From NCBI GenBank assembly GCA_905234205.1, contig CAJOGG010000031.1:4616-14607 (forward strand): a DNA stretch of 9,992 nucleotides. Reading direction: 5' to 3'. The DNA is from an uncultured Synergistales bacterium (GTDB lineage: Bacteria; Synergistota; Synergistia; Synergistales; Aminobacteriaceae). The notes beneath the pieces are model-generated. The model was not told the DNA's origin and searched no databases. It saw only the letters and a program-made list of their open reading frames with translations. Positions within the stretch are counted from its first letter, which is position 1, and every line of letters begins with the position of its first letter. Shown here piece by piece: positions 1 through 6,062 of the stretch. The position numbers were made by a program, and so were the translations under genes.

Positions 1-621
1 GACGAAAATTTTCATTATGAACGCGGCGACGTGATTTTGTTGTTACCTGGGAGTCGTGAACGAGCATTCAGGGACGTGAAATTGTTGCTTGACGCTGCAG
101 AAATTTTGGGTGGACGAGAAATTTATCGAATGATTTTGGCTCCGACGTTGGATTACGAAAAATTTTTTGCGGCCTGCGAGTCTTACGGTTGGGATAAAGT
201 TAATGACACTCTCACGAAAAATCAAATCACCATTTCCATAAGCTATGAGAGTATCGCAAAATCGGTTGACGGCGTGAAAATTCTGCTTGGCCTTGGAGGA
301 ACGGCTAATCAAGTTTGCGCGGGCTTGGGTATTCCTGTAATCTCAATTGATGAAAAAGGTAAACGAGTCCAGAAAAAATTGCTGGGGGACGCTGAAATTC
401 TTGTGCCTGAGGCTACACCTGAAAGGCTTGCTGAAACAGTAAAACGAGTCCTGAACGATAAAACGCTTTATGACTTCATGAGCAAAGCTGGCCGTGAACG
501 AATGGGAAATCCAGGAGCTGTTGATGATATTATGAATTATGCGCGCGAAAATTTTGGTTGGGACGTGAAAGACAACGTGTACGCGAAATTGCGAGAGAAA
601 CAAAATCCCCCGTCCTCGTAA
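1..621 (+). CDS. LpxB-related (lipid-A-disaccharide synthase-like) protein, 3' part
   Basis: The reading frame is open from the first base, so the true start lies left of the window and 206 C-terminal residues are visible. It reads as the C-terminal half of a GT-B glycosyltransferase fold: a LLPGSRERAF motif near the left edge (the PGSR motif of LpxB and MurG-like enzymes), then a GLGGTANQVCAGLGIPVI stretch around residues 98-115 that matches the nucleotide-sugar-binding segment, followed by KRVQKKLLGDAEILVP. This pattern recalls the 'lipid-A-disaccharide synthase-related' family known from cyanobacteria and Synergistota rather than true LpxB. The substrate is unknown; a role in envelope glycolipid synthesis is inference. 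It converges on the rplS operon, with only 18 bases between the two stop codons, and the last bases of this gene form one arm of the likely operon terminator. GTG at 31 is an internal codon, not a start. Confidence 0.7.
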   Translation, partial: DENFHYERGDVILLLPGSRERAFRDVKLLLDAAEILGGREIYRMILAPTLDYEKFFAACESYGWDKVNDTLTKNQITISISYESIAKSVDGVKILLGLGGTANQVCAGLGIPVISIDEKGKRVQKKLLGDAEILVPEATPERLAETVKRVLNDKTLYDFMSKAGRERMGNPGAVDDIMNYARENFGWDVKDNVYAKLREKQNPPSS

Positions 622-634
622 CAAGAACAGGGGA
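606..634 (-). terminator. probable intrinsic terminator of the ylxM-rplS operon
   Basis: TCCCC at 606-610 pairs with GGGGA at 630-634. Inside, two further 2-bp helices (GT/AC and CT/AG), separated by single mismatches, close a 7-base loop. Read leftward, the hairpin starts five bases after the rplS stop and is followed by ATTTTGTTT, a fair U-rich tail. Read rightward there is no T run, so it most likely serves the leftward operon. It overlaps the last codons and stop of the convergent gene. The stem is imperfect, hence moderate confidence. Confidence 0.5.
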
Positions 635-639
635 GTATA

Positions 640-993
640 TTATGCAAACTTTCTGCGCTCTTTGATCCTTGCTGCTTTACCGCTTAACTTACGTAAATAA
701 TAAAGCTTTGCTCTTCGGACCTTACCTTGACGAGTTACTTCTACTTTCTCAATTGACGGGCAATTTACCGGGAAAATTCTTTCAACGCCAACGCCATTGG
801 AAATCTTTCTAACTGTAAAAGTTTCATCAAGTCCGCCATGCTGTTTAGCGATTACTATTCCTTCAAAGACCTGAATACGTTCACGAGTTCCTTCTTTAAT
901 TTTTACATGTACCTTAAGAGTGTCGCCCGGCCTGAAATCCGGTAAAGCTGTTGCTCTCAAATATTTTTTCTGTACTAAGTCTACTGCGTTCAA
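640..993 (-). CDS. rplS: 50S ribosomal protein L19 (bL19)
   Basis: 117 residues, close to the usual length of about 115 for bL19, which sits at the 30S-50S interface. Family hallmarks are clear: the N-terminal [17 protein letters not shown], then [34 protein letters not shown], and the basic C-terminal [22 protein letters not shown]. The start codon is TTG, unusual for a ribosomal protein gene, but it is the only start that gives the standard N-terminus and it sits 10 bases after a full AAGGAGG (1004-1010). The gene is the last of the leftward operon, 22 bases after trmD; trmD-rplS adjacency is conserved in many bacteria. Confidence 0.97.
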   Translation of the reverse strand: MNAVDLVQKKYLRATALPDFRPGDTLKVHVKIKEGTRERIQVFEGIVIAKQHGGLDETFTVRKISNGVGVERIFPVNCPSIEKVEVTRQGKVRRAKLYYLRKLSGKAARIKERRKFA

Positions 994-1003
994 CTTTATA
1001 ACG

Positions 1004-1010
1004 CCTCCTT
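1004..1010 (-). promoter_or_regulatory. ribosome binding site fixing the TTG start of rplS
   Basis: AAGGAGG on the minus strand, 10 bases before TTG at 991-993. The same 10-base spacing is seen before khpA (GGAGG at 2372-2376), before the ATG of ffh (4090-4094) and before the proposed AUU of trmD (GAGG at 2124-2127). It therefore works as an in-window ruler for choosing starts. Confidence 0.8.
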
Positions 1011-1015
1011 CATTC

Positions 1016-2113
1016 TTAACGTTTGCCTAATAACCTGTCTAACGCTATCCCCACTTGTATATTCAACGGGACATTTATATCTCGCTCGTAAAGATAACCT
1101 GAAACTCCGTCTAGTCTCTCTAGTGCTCTCTCGTCCTGAGCTAACACCAGCAAGATTTTGCCTTCATGTTCAAGACATTTGCGTTTAATCTCAAGGCTAT
1201 GCAACGAATTTTCACGAGCTTCAGCGAATAACTTCACGACCAGGGCACTATCTGATTCAACTCGGGCCAAAATTTTCGCTTCTGGATATTTTTTCTTCAT
1301 AGCTTCCCTAAGTTCACGGGTCCTAGCCACGATAAACAGCCGCCCCAAATCGTAAGCCCTGCATAAATCGCTGACTCCCGACAAATTTGCTTCTTCGTCA
1401 TCAACTATTACGGCCAAGCTAATTCCCTCGGAAATATAATCACGAACCGACGCTCTGGAGATTAAATCGGGTCTGCGTGTCAAAGTTCGTGTTACGGCTT
1501 CTCTTCTCCGCCACCGTGAAATTTCTCGTTCATTGCCACTTAGCAAAACTTCCGGGACTTCAAGACCTTCCCATGAAGCTGGCCTTGTGTAATTCGGATT
1601 GTCAAGCATTCCCCGGTAAAATGAGTCTTCAACAACGGCTTTGCTCTTGCCTACGACACCCGGAACAAGTCTGGACATTGAGTCAATCATGAGCATCGCA
1701 GGAATTTCCCCGCCGGTTAATACACAGTCCCCTATAGAAATTTCAAGGTCAACATATTTCTCGATAAATCGCTCGTCAATGCCTTCATAGTGTCCGCAGA
1801 ATATTATCACGTGTTCTTGATGAGCAAGGCTCTCGATAATTTCCTGACTGATTAATACTCCTTGAGGAGACGGAAATACGACAAAGCCAGGCTTCATTGA
1901 GTCCAACGCGTCCTTCAGTTGCGGAGCTGCAAATAACATTCCCCCCGAACCAAAAGCGTAATCATCAAGTTGCTTGTAATTACCTCTGCCGAAATCACGA
2001 AGATTTACGAGTTCTACGCCGACAAGTTTATTTGTTATAGCACGCCCCGGAATACTAGTGGTAAGAAAATCGGCGAATAATTCCGGGAATGCCGTTACTA
2101 CGCTAATGTTAAT
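1016..2113 (-). CDS. trmD: tRNA (guanine-37-N1)-methyltransferase TrmD fused to a C-terminal SPOUT-like RNA methyltransferase domain
   Basis: 365 residues from an inferred AUU start. Residues 1-220 are TrmD, which makes m1G37 in tRNAs reading CNN/UNN-type codons and so guards against +1 frameshifting. Visible motifs: [52 protein letters not shown], Arg148 in DSMSR and Asp163 in VVEDSF (equivalents of catalytic Arg154 and Asp169 of E. coli), [10 protein letters not shown] and VPEVLLSGN. Residues about 230-365 resemble the TM1570/PF09936 SAM-dependent RNA methyltransferase family, best at the C-terminal [11 protein letters not shown]; in Thermotoga that protein is, as I recall, encoded separately between trmD and rplS. 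No ATG, GTG or TTG exists in frame between the upstream stop (2126-2128) and Met59 (1939). The ATT at 2111-2113 aligns exactly with the E. coli N-terminus, lies 10 bases after GAGG and 5 bases after the khpA stop. The Gly-rich loop seems one residue shorter than GGGxGM. Confidence 0.88.
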   Translation of the reverse strand: MNISVVTAFPELFADFLTTSIPGRAITNKLVGVELVNLRDFGRGNYKQLDDYAFGSGGMLFAAPQLKDALDSMKPGFVVFPSPQGVLISQEIIESLAHQEHVIIFCGHYEGIDERFIEKYVDLEISIGDCVLTGGEIPAMLMIDSMSRLVPGVVGKSKAVVEDSFYRGMLDNPNYTRPASWEGLEVPEVLLSGNEREISRWRRREAVTRTLTRRPDLISRASVRDYISEGISLAVIVDDEEANLSGVSDLCRAYDLGRLFIVARTRELREAMKKKYPEAKILARVESDSALVVKLFAEARENSLHSLEIKRKCLEHEGKILLVLAQDERALERLDGVSGYLYERDINVPLNIQVGIALDRLLGKR

Positions 2114-2118
2114 CTTTC

Positions 2119-2361
2119 TTAGTCCTCAACGATGTCAACATCAACCCTCTCCCCGGCCTTCACTGCTGCCGCTTTGGCCAACAGCCGAATAGCGTTGATC
2201 GTTGCACCTCTTTTCCCGATTACTCTCCCCACGTCCTCATGGGCAACCCGAATCAGGATTTTATTTCCGCCATCGCCTTCCTTGCCCTCTACGCCGACTG
2301 CATCAGGCTGCGTAACAAGATGTTTGACGATAAACTCTACAAGCTCTTTGTAATTGACCAT
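2119..2361 (-). CDS. khpA: KH-domain RNA-binding protein (KhpA/YlqC family)
   Basis: 80 residues, standard for this single-KH-domain family. The KH signature is VGRVIGKRGATINAIRLL, with the GKRG loop that grips single-stranded RNA at about residues 49-52. The N-terminus (YKELVEFIVKHLVTQPDAV) is typical. KhpA with its partner KhpB binds many RNAs and affects cell division and envelope synthesis in Gram-positive bacteria; the role in this organism is inferred. ATG at 2359-2361 follows GGAGG by 10 bases. It lies between rpsP and trmD as in many bacteria, but rimM, which usually intervenes, is missing. Its stop is five bases from the proposed trmD AUU, so trmD translation is probably coupled to it. 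Confidence 0.93.
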   Translation of the reverse strand: MVNYKELVEFIVKHLVTQPDAVGVEGKEGDGGNKILIRVAHEDVGRVIGKRGATINAIRLLAKAAAVKAGERVDVDIVED

Positions 2362-2441
2362 TAAAGTGGCACCTCCTGTTTTATTCGCGGTCTACGATGA
2401 AATATTTTTATTAATGTTGATGATTATCTATGGGGATTATA

Positions 2442-2708
2442 TTATTTGTCCCCGCCCTTAAACTTGTCCCAAATTCCCTGCTTCTTCAAAAGTCCACGTG
2501 CCGTGTCCGAAGGTAAAGCTCCCTCCTTCAGCCAATGTAAAGCACGTTCCTCATCAATCGTTACAGCCGCCGGGTCAGTCATTGGATTATACGTACCTAT
2601 AAGCTCTATAAATTTTCCGTCTCTTGGTGAACGTTCATCTGCTACTACTAACCTGTAAAAAGGAGCCTTCTTCCTGCCCTGACGCGACAAACGAATTTTT
2701 ACCGCCAT
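2442..2708 (-). CDS. rpsP: 30S ribosomal protein S16 (bS16)
   Basis: 88 residues, normal for bS16, which binds 16S rRNA and drives 30S assembly. The N-terminus [31 protein letters not shown] is the family signature, followed by [14 protein letters not shown] and [28 protein letters not shown] at 2706-2708 follows an AGGAGGTG Shine-Dalgarno by about 13 bases. It lies 36 bases after ffh. The 80 bases between rpsP and khpA are the longest gap inside the operon and are AT-rich; I see no strong promoter or terminator there. Confidence 0.98.
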   Translation of the reverse strand: MAVKIRLSRQGRKKAPFYRLVVADERSPRDGKFIELIGTYNPMTDPAAVTIDEERALHWLKEGALPSDTARGLLKKQGIWDKFKGGDK

Positions 2709-2744
2709 TCTTGACTCTACACCTCCTGTTAAAATCGCTGCTAA

Positions 2745-4079
2745 TTATTTGAAGCCAAATAATGACCTTAACTTCCTGCCTCCTCCTGAATTTGATGAAA
2801 ACGTTTTGAATAATTTCTTCATCTGTTCGTATTGAGCAAGCAGTTGATTTACCGCCTGGACTGTCGTACCTGAACCCTCTGCAATTCTCCTACGTCTTGA
2901 GCCTTTTATTATTCGTGGGTTGCGTCTCTCTTCAGGAGTCATTGATTGGATTATGGCCTTTTGTCTAGTCAACGCCTTTGCGTCAACGTCTTCAGCCCTG
3001 AAATTTTTTATCTTATCCATGCCGGGCAACATTCCCGCAATTTTCTCAATTGGTCCAAGCTTTTCTATTTGCTCAAACTGTTTCATGAGCGTTTCAAGGT
3101 TAAATTGCTTTCCTGTTAATTCGGCTGGTTTGATTGCGTCTTGTTCACTTATTCCGGCTGCCTTGACCTTCTCAACAAGTCCCTGTATATCGCCCATTCC
3201 CATAATGCGTCCGGCCATACGTTCGGGGCTAAAAGGTTCTAAAGCGTCGGTGTTCTCTCCTACTCCGGCAAACTTAACTGGCACACCTGTTACTGCTCTG
3301 ATTGCTAATGCGCTTCCGCCTCGTGCGTCTCCGTCAAGTTTCGTGAGTATTAATCCGGTAAGTGATAGTAATTCGTTGAAAGCCTTTGCAGAATTGACAG
3401 CTTCTTGGCCGATCATTGAGTCAACGACCAAAATTTTCTCGTGAGGTGGCAAAACTTCAGCTATGTTCTTCAGCTCTGACATTAATTCTTCATCAATGTG
3501 AAGTCTTCCTGCTGTATCAAGAATAATAACGTCGTTCATATGAGCTTGGGCAAAATCTTTGGCGCCCTTAACAACTTTCAATACGTCAGGGTTATTATCA
3601 ACAGGACCATAAAACGCGATCTTGGCATCGTCAGCTAAGACTCGTAATTGTTCAACAGCCGCCGGGCGTCGTAAATCGCAAGCTACCACTAACGGATTAT
3701 GTGAGCCTTTGAGATAACGTGCTAGCTTTACCGTTGTTGTTGTCTTTCCTGAACCTTGCAAGCCGGCCATTAATATAACAGTGGGAGGTTTTGGCGAGAT
3801 TATCAAGTTTTCTGCTTTACCCATGAGGGCTATCAACTCTTCGTAAACTATCGCGGAAATTCTCTCGTGTGCAGTGATCGATGACAGGACTTCCAGACTC
3901 GTTGCGCGTTCTCTCATCTTTGCTATTAAGTCCTTGGCAACCCTGAAATCTACGTCGGCTTCCAACAAAGATCGCCTAACTTCACGTAAAGCGTTATCGA
4001 CGTCGGCCTCTGACAATTTACCCTTGCTGCTCAACTTTGAAAATACTGACGATAATTTCTCCCGCAGCGTGTCAAACAT
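2745..4079 (-). CDS. ffh: signal recognition particle protein Ffh (SRP54 GTPase)
   Basis: 444 residues from the ATG at 4077-4079. With 4.5S RNA it binds signal sequences of nascent inner-membrane proteins and docks with FtsY. Domains in order: N-terminal helical bundle (MFDTLREKLSSVFSKL), GTPase G domain with P-loop GLQGSGKTTTT, DLRRPAAVEQL, DTAGRLHIDEELM, TKLDGDARGG and the closing FAGVGE, then an M domain with the 4.5S RNA-binding GSRRRRIAEGSGTTVQAVNQLL. A GTG two codons upstream (4083-4085) overlaps the ylxM TAG by one base and is an alternative start, but it is only 4 bases from GGAGG, whereas the ATG is 10 bases away, as for three other genes here, and gives the family's usual MFD start. 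It is expressed with ylxM, a common pairing. Confidence 0.97.
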   Translation of the reverse strand: MFDTLREKLSSVFSKLSSKGKLSEADVDNALREVRRSLLEADVDFRVAKDLIAKMRERATSLEVLSSITAHERISAIVYEELIALMGKAENLIISPKPPTVILMAGLQGSGKTTTTVKLARYLKGSHNPLVVACDLRRPAAVEQLRVLADDAKIAFYGPVDNNPDVLKVVKGAKDFAQAHMNDVIILDTAGRLHIDEELMSELKNIAEVLPPHEKILVVDSMIGQEAVNSAKAFNELLSLTGLILTKLDGDARGGSALAIRAVTGVPVKFAGVGENTDALEPFSPERMAGRIMGMGDIQGLVEKVKAAGISEQDAIKPAELTGKQFNLETLMKQFEQIEKLGPIEKIAGMLPGMDKIKNFRAEDVDAKALTRQKAIIQSMTPEERRNPRIIKGSRRRRIAEGSGTTVQAVNQLLAQYEQMKKLFKTFSSNSGGGRKLRSLFGFK

Positions 4080-4084
4080 GATCA

Positions 4085-4432
4085 CTAGCCCTCCTTCTCT
4101 GCTAATTTCTGACGTAATGAGAAATTTTCTTGCTCTAAATCTGCGATACGTGCCTCAAGTTTATGATTAGTTGCCACAAAATGTAACTTTGCCTCAAATT
4201 GCTCAAGCTTACTCATAACGCGATTAGCCACATCGTGAACAGCCTGTCTACTCATTCCCAAAATTTTTCCCGCTTCAGTTGGAGTCAGATCCGAAAAACA
4301 TAACGTCTCATAAATTTTTCGTTGGTTCTCGGTCAACAGCGGCGAGTAGAAATCGTACAACGAATCAAAATACATGCGGCGTGTAAAAATTTTACTGTCC
4401 CTAAATTCCTCATTGCAAACGCTGTCATTCAT
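4085..4432 (-). CDS. ylxM: YlxM/p13-like DNA-binding protein
   Basis: 115 residues, about the usual 105-115. It carries a sigma-70 region 4-like helix-turn-helix: YDFYSPLLTENQRKIYETL, then LTPTEAGKILGMSRQAVHDVANRVMSKLEQFEAKL, and a short C-terminal coiled coil (LEARIADLEQENFSLRQKLAEKEG). YlxM is nearly always encoded just before ffh; its role, possibly control of SRP genes, is unsettled. ATG at 4430-4432 begins 7 bases after a perfect -10 box, so transcript start and start codon should nearly coincide, and there is no Shine-Dalgarno. An internal ATG at 4373-4375 would give MYFDSLYDFYSPLL, closer to some homologues, but also lacks a clear Shine-Dalgarno. The stop overlaps the alternative GTG start of ffh. 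Confidence 0.93.
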   Translation of the reverse strand: MNDSVCNEEFRDSKIFTRRMYFDSLYDFYSPLLTENQRKIYETLCFSDLTPTEAGKILGMSRQAVHDVANRVMSKLEQFEAKLHFVATNHKLEARIADLEQENFSLRQKLAEKEG

Positions 4433-4439
4433 GGATTGA

Positions 4440-4468
4440 ATTATAAAGGGGGCTTATGTGCTTGTCAA
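4440..4468 (-). promoter_or_regulatory. exact-consensus sigma-70 promoter of the ylxM-ffh-rpsP-khpA-trmD-rplS operon
   Basis: On the minus strand TTGACA (4463-4468), a 17-base spacer and TATAAT (4440-4445) match the housekeeping consensus at all twelve bases with ideal spacing. Seven bases separate TATAAT from the A of the ylxM ATG, so the predicted transcript starts at or within a few bases of the start codon. No hairpin with a U tail separates it from the upstream permease gene (stop at 4514-4516), so some read-through from that gene is possible. Confidence 0.85.
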
Positions 4469-4513
4469 GTAATCTTGATTTACGGGATTATGCACTCAAA
4501 ATATTATGATTAC

Positions 4514-5959
4514 TCATGATTTTGCCCTCTGCGATAATTCGTGTACCCCCCCCCGAACGAAAAATGCTATGCCCAATATTATCCAGATAAACAGCATAAT
4601 ATAGGACTCATTGCTCAATGAAACATTAAGCCCTGGAAGCGGGACCATTAAGAATAACCCCATCATAAGCGATAAAATCGACCCCAACGCCCCGAATATA
4701 ACAATGTCAGTACGTTTTTCAGTGAAGGCGTATTTGCAGGCAGCTAATGAAGTGTACGCAAAACCTATTGACGCTCCTATCGAGGCCATATCGAACACCC
4801 AGCCCATTACAGCGCGTCCAAACAAGCACAAAATCCCGGCAACAACTGTGCAGAATAATCCAGCATGCGTTGGGACACCGTTAGGATTGAGATAGCTGAA
4901 CCATGAAGGGATCATTCCGTCGCGCGACATTGAGTACAACAAACGGCTTGTAGCTGTGTAGAAGCCAACAATTCCCGTGAGCATAGCCGCAACTACTGAA
5001 CAAGTTATTACCGTCAAGCCAGTTTTTCCCATTAACATAAACGCAGCGTTTAACGTCGGTATACCTTGAATGCCACTTAGGTTTGAGATCGCGTCAATAT
5101 ATTCCGGCCAAGTTGCGTAAGCCGCAGGAAAGATCGAACATGCTAGCATGGCCAAGGCTATGTAAACAAAACCTCCGCAAACTATGCTTGTATCCATTAC
5201 GAGTTTGACTTTATCGGACGAGAAGTCTGACTCCTCCATCAATTGAGGAACTGTATCAAAGCCCACGAATGATTGAGGCCCTGTGACGAAAACTGCGAGA
5301 ATTTGAGCAAAGAGTCCTTTCGTGAAAGTTTCTGTTTGAGGGTGAAAGATTGGTTGCAGATTCGAAACGTTGACTTGAGGACTAAACATTGCGGCCCCTA
5401 TTATTACTAAGATACCTCCTAGCAGAATCATAACCATGAAAGTTTGAAGACTGCCCGTAGTTTTCACGCCCAACGAGTTTATGAACATGAACACTAAAAG
5501 CATACCTATAGCCAACAGCATTTCCCCGAAGTAAACGTGATAGCCAGCTACAGTGTAATGAAATCCGAACTGAAACGCATCTGCAAAGACTGCTCGCATA
5601 ATTAAATTTAAGGCTGTAGCATTTAATGGTATGACGGATAAATACGAGAGACTCAAGAACCAAGCACACAAGAATCCATGATGAGTACCGAAGGTCATTT
5701 TTGCATAGATAAATTCTCCGCCGGTCATAGGGAATTTGTTGATCATATAGCTATAGTTGTACGAGATTATGAGCATGACAAACGTGGCAATCTCCATTGC
5801 TATGAGAGTTCCAAGCGGTCCAGCGTTCTTTAAGAATACCCCTCCAGGCATCACGAAAGCGCTCCAGCCTATTACACAGCCAAAAGCTAATGACCAAACG
5901 TTTAGTGGAGTAAGTTTTCTGTTGAGGTGCCTTTCATTGTCGAAAGTGAAACACAGCAT
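4514..5959 (-). CDS. APC-family amino acid (or polyamine) permease
   Basis: 481 residues with about 12 membrane segments (roughly 22-45, 50-72, 93-125, 145-165, 171-192, 214-236, 254-276, 302-335, 365-385, 388-410, 417-439, 451-469), the APC fold of inner-membrane transporters in COG0531. Family marks: GCVIGWSAFVMPGG in the broken first helix, PMTGGEFIYAKMTFG after helix 2, FVGFDTVPQLMEES in the middle, and TATSRLLYSMSRDGMIPSWF. The substrate cannot be read from sequence. ATG at 5957-5959 is preceded by a modest AAGAAGG about 9 bases away. It is divergent from a hybrid histidine kinase with which it shares an overlapping promoter region. The 3' end contains a run of nine G that encodes the Arg-Gly-Gly just after the last membrane segment. 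No clear terminator follows. Confidence 0.92.
   Translation of the reverse strand: MLCFTFDNERHLNRKLTPLNVWSLAFGCVIGWSAFVMPGGVFLKNAGPLGTLIAMEIATFVMLIISYNYSYMINKFPMTGGEFIYAKMTFGTHHGFLCAWFLSLSYLSVIPLNATALNLIMRAVFADAFQFGFHYTVAGYHVYFGEMLLAIGMLLVFMFINSLGVKTTGSLQTFMVMILLGGILVIIGAAMFSPQVNVSNLQPIFHPQTETFTKGLFAQILAVFVTGPQSFVGFDTVPQLMEESDFSSDKVKLVMDTSIVCGGFVYIALAMLACSIFPAAYATWPEYIDAISNLSGIQGIPTLNAAFMLMGKTGLTVITCSVVAAMLTGIVGFYTATSRLLYSMSRDGMIPSWFSYLNPNGVPTHAGLFCTVVAGILCLFGRAVMGWVFDMASIGASIGFAYTSLAACKYAFTEKRTDIVIFGALGSILSLMMGLFLMVPLPGLNVSLSNESYIMLFIWIILGIAFFVRGGVHELSQRAKS
4546..4554. repeat. nine-base C/G homopolymer in the permease 3' end
   Basis: Nine consecutive C on the plus strand, nine G on the coding strand, spanning codons for Arg469 to Val472. 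This is the longest G/C run I see in an otherwise AT-leaning window. Loss of one G would replace the last residues with a tail ending at a TAA just past the normal stop; gain of one G would give a tail about nine residues longer. Either change would spare the membrane core. Confidence 0.9.
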
Positions 5960-5997
5960 TTCATCGAGCCTTCTTTGTTCTGGAATATGTTGCCGAA

Positions 5998-6006
5998 ATT
6001 ATAGCA
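5998..6006 (-). promoter_or_regulatory. extended -10 promoter of the permease gene
   Basis: Minus-strand TGCTATAAT is a perfect extended -10 element (TGnTATAAT). A weak -35-like TTGAGG lies 19 bases upstream. Transcription would begin near 5990, leaving about 30 bases of leader before the permease ATG, enough for its Shine-Dalgarno. Confidence 0.65.
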
Positions 6007-6018
6007 TGCAGTGCTATA
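6000..6018. repeat. inverted repeat TATAGCA-N5-TGCTATA in the divergent promoter region
   Basis: Perfect 7-base arms at 6000-6006 and 6012-6018 separated by TGCAG. The arms are the two extended -10 boxes of the divergent promoters, so the symmetry may come from the promoters themselves. It could also be an operator at which a dimeric regulator would block both promoters. With no T run on either side it is not an intrinsic terminator. Confidence 0.75.
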
Positions 6019-6020
6019 CT
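6012..6020 (+). promoter_or_regulatory. extended -10 promoter of the hybrid histidine kinase gene
   Basis: TGCTATACT is an extended -10 element one base from consensus, with a weak TTGCCG 19 bases upstream. The predicted start near 6027 gives a leader of roughly 36 bases before the ATG at 6063. Confidence 0.6.
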
Positions 6021-6062
6021 AGCCTCAATCATTTACGATAAAGGGGCTTTGTTCGTAACATT

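Noticed and set aside
31..33. GTG at 31 as the start of the first gene
   Set aside because: The frame stays open to base 1, the upstream residues belong to the same fold, and no Shine-Dalgarno precedes it; the gene is truncated by the window edge.
2116..2130. Programmed -1 frameshift producing a KhpA-TrmD fusion instead of an AUU start
   Set aside because: The trmD frame is -1 relative to khpA and open back to 2125, but there is no X-XXY-YYZ slippery heptamer before the khpA stop, and the AUU site aligns with the normal TrmD N-terminus at ideal Shine-Dalgarno spacing.
2432..2453. GGGGA/TCCCC hairpin at the rpsP stop, possible attenuator before khpA
   Set aside because: Only five base pairs with a 12-base AT loop, overlapping the rpsP stop and not followed by a U run; no support for regulation.
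2920..3444. Long open frame (174 codons) on the plus strand inside ffh
   Set aside because: It is antisense to a full-length conserved GTPase gene, has low-complexity Ser/Ala/Pro-rich composition and no ribosome site; it is a shadow of ffh codon use. The same holds for the antisense frames in the kinase gene (7028-7507), trmD and the permease.
4468..4514. 7-base inverted repeat AGTAATC...GATTACT just upstream of the ylxM -35 box
   Set aside because: The arms are 33 bases apart, AT-rich and partly inside the permease stop; this could be chance. It is also not a terminator for the permease, lacking a GC stem and U tail.
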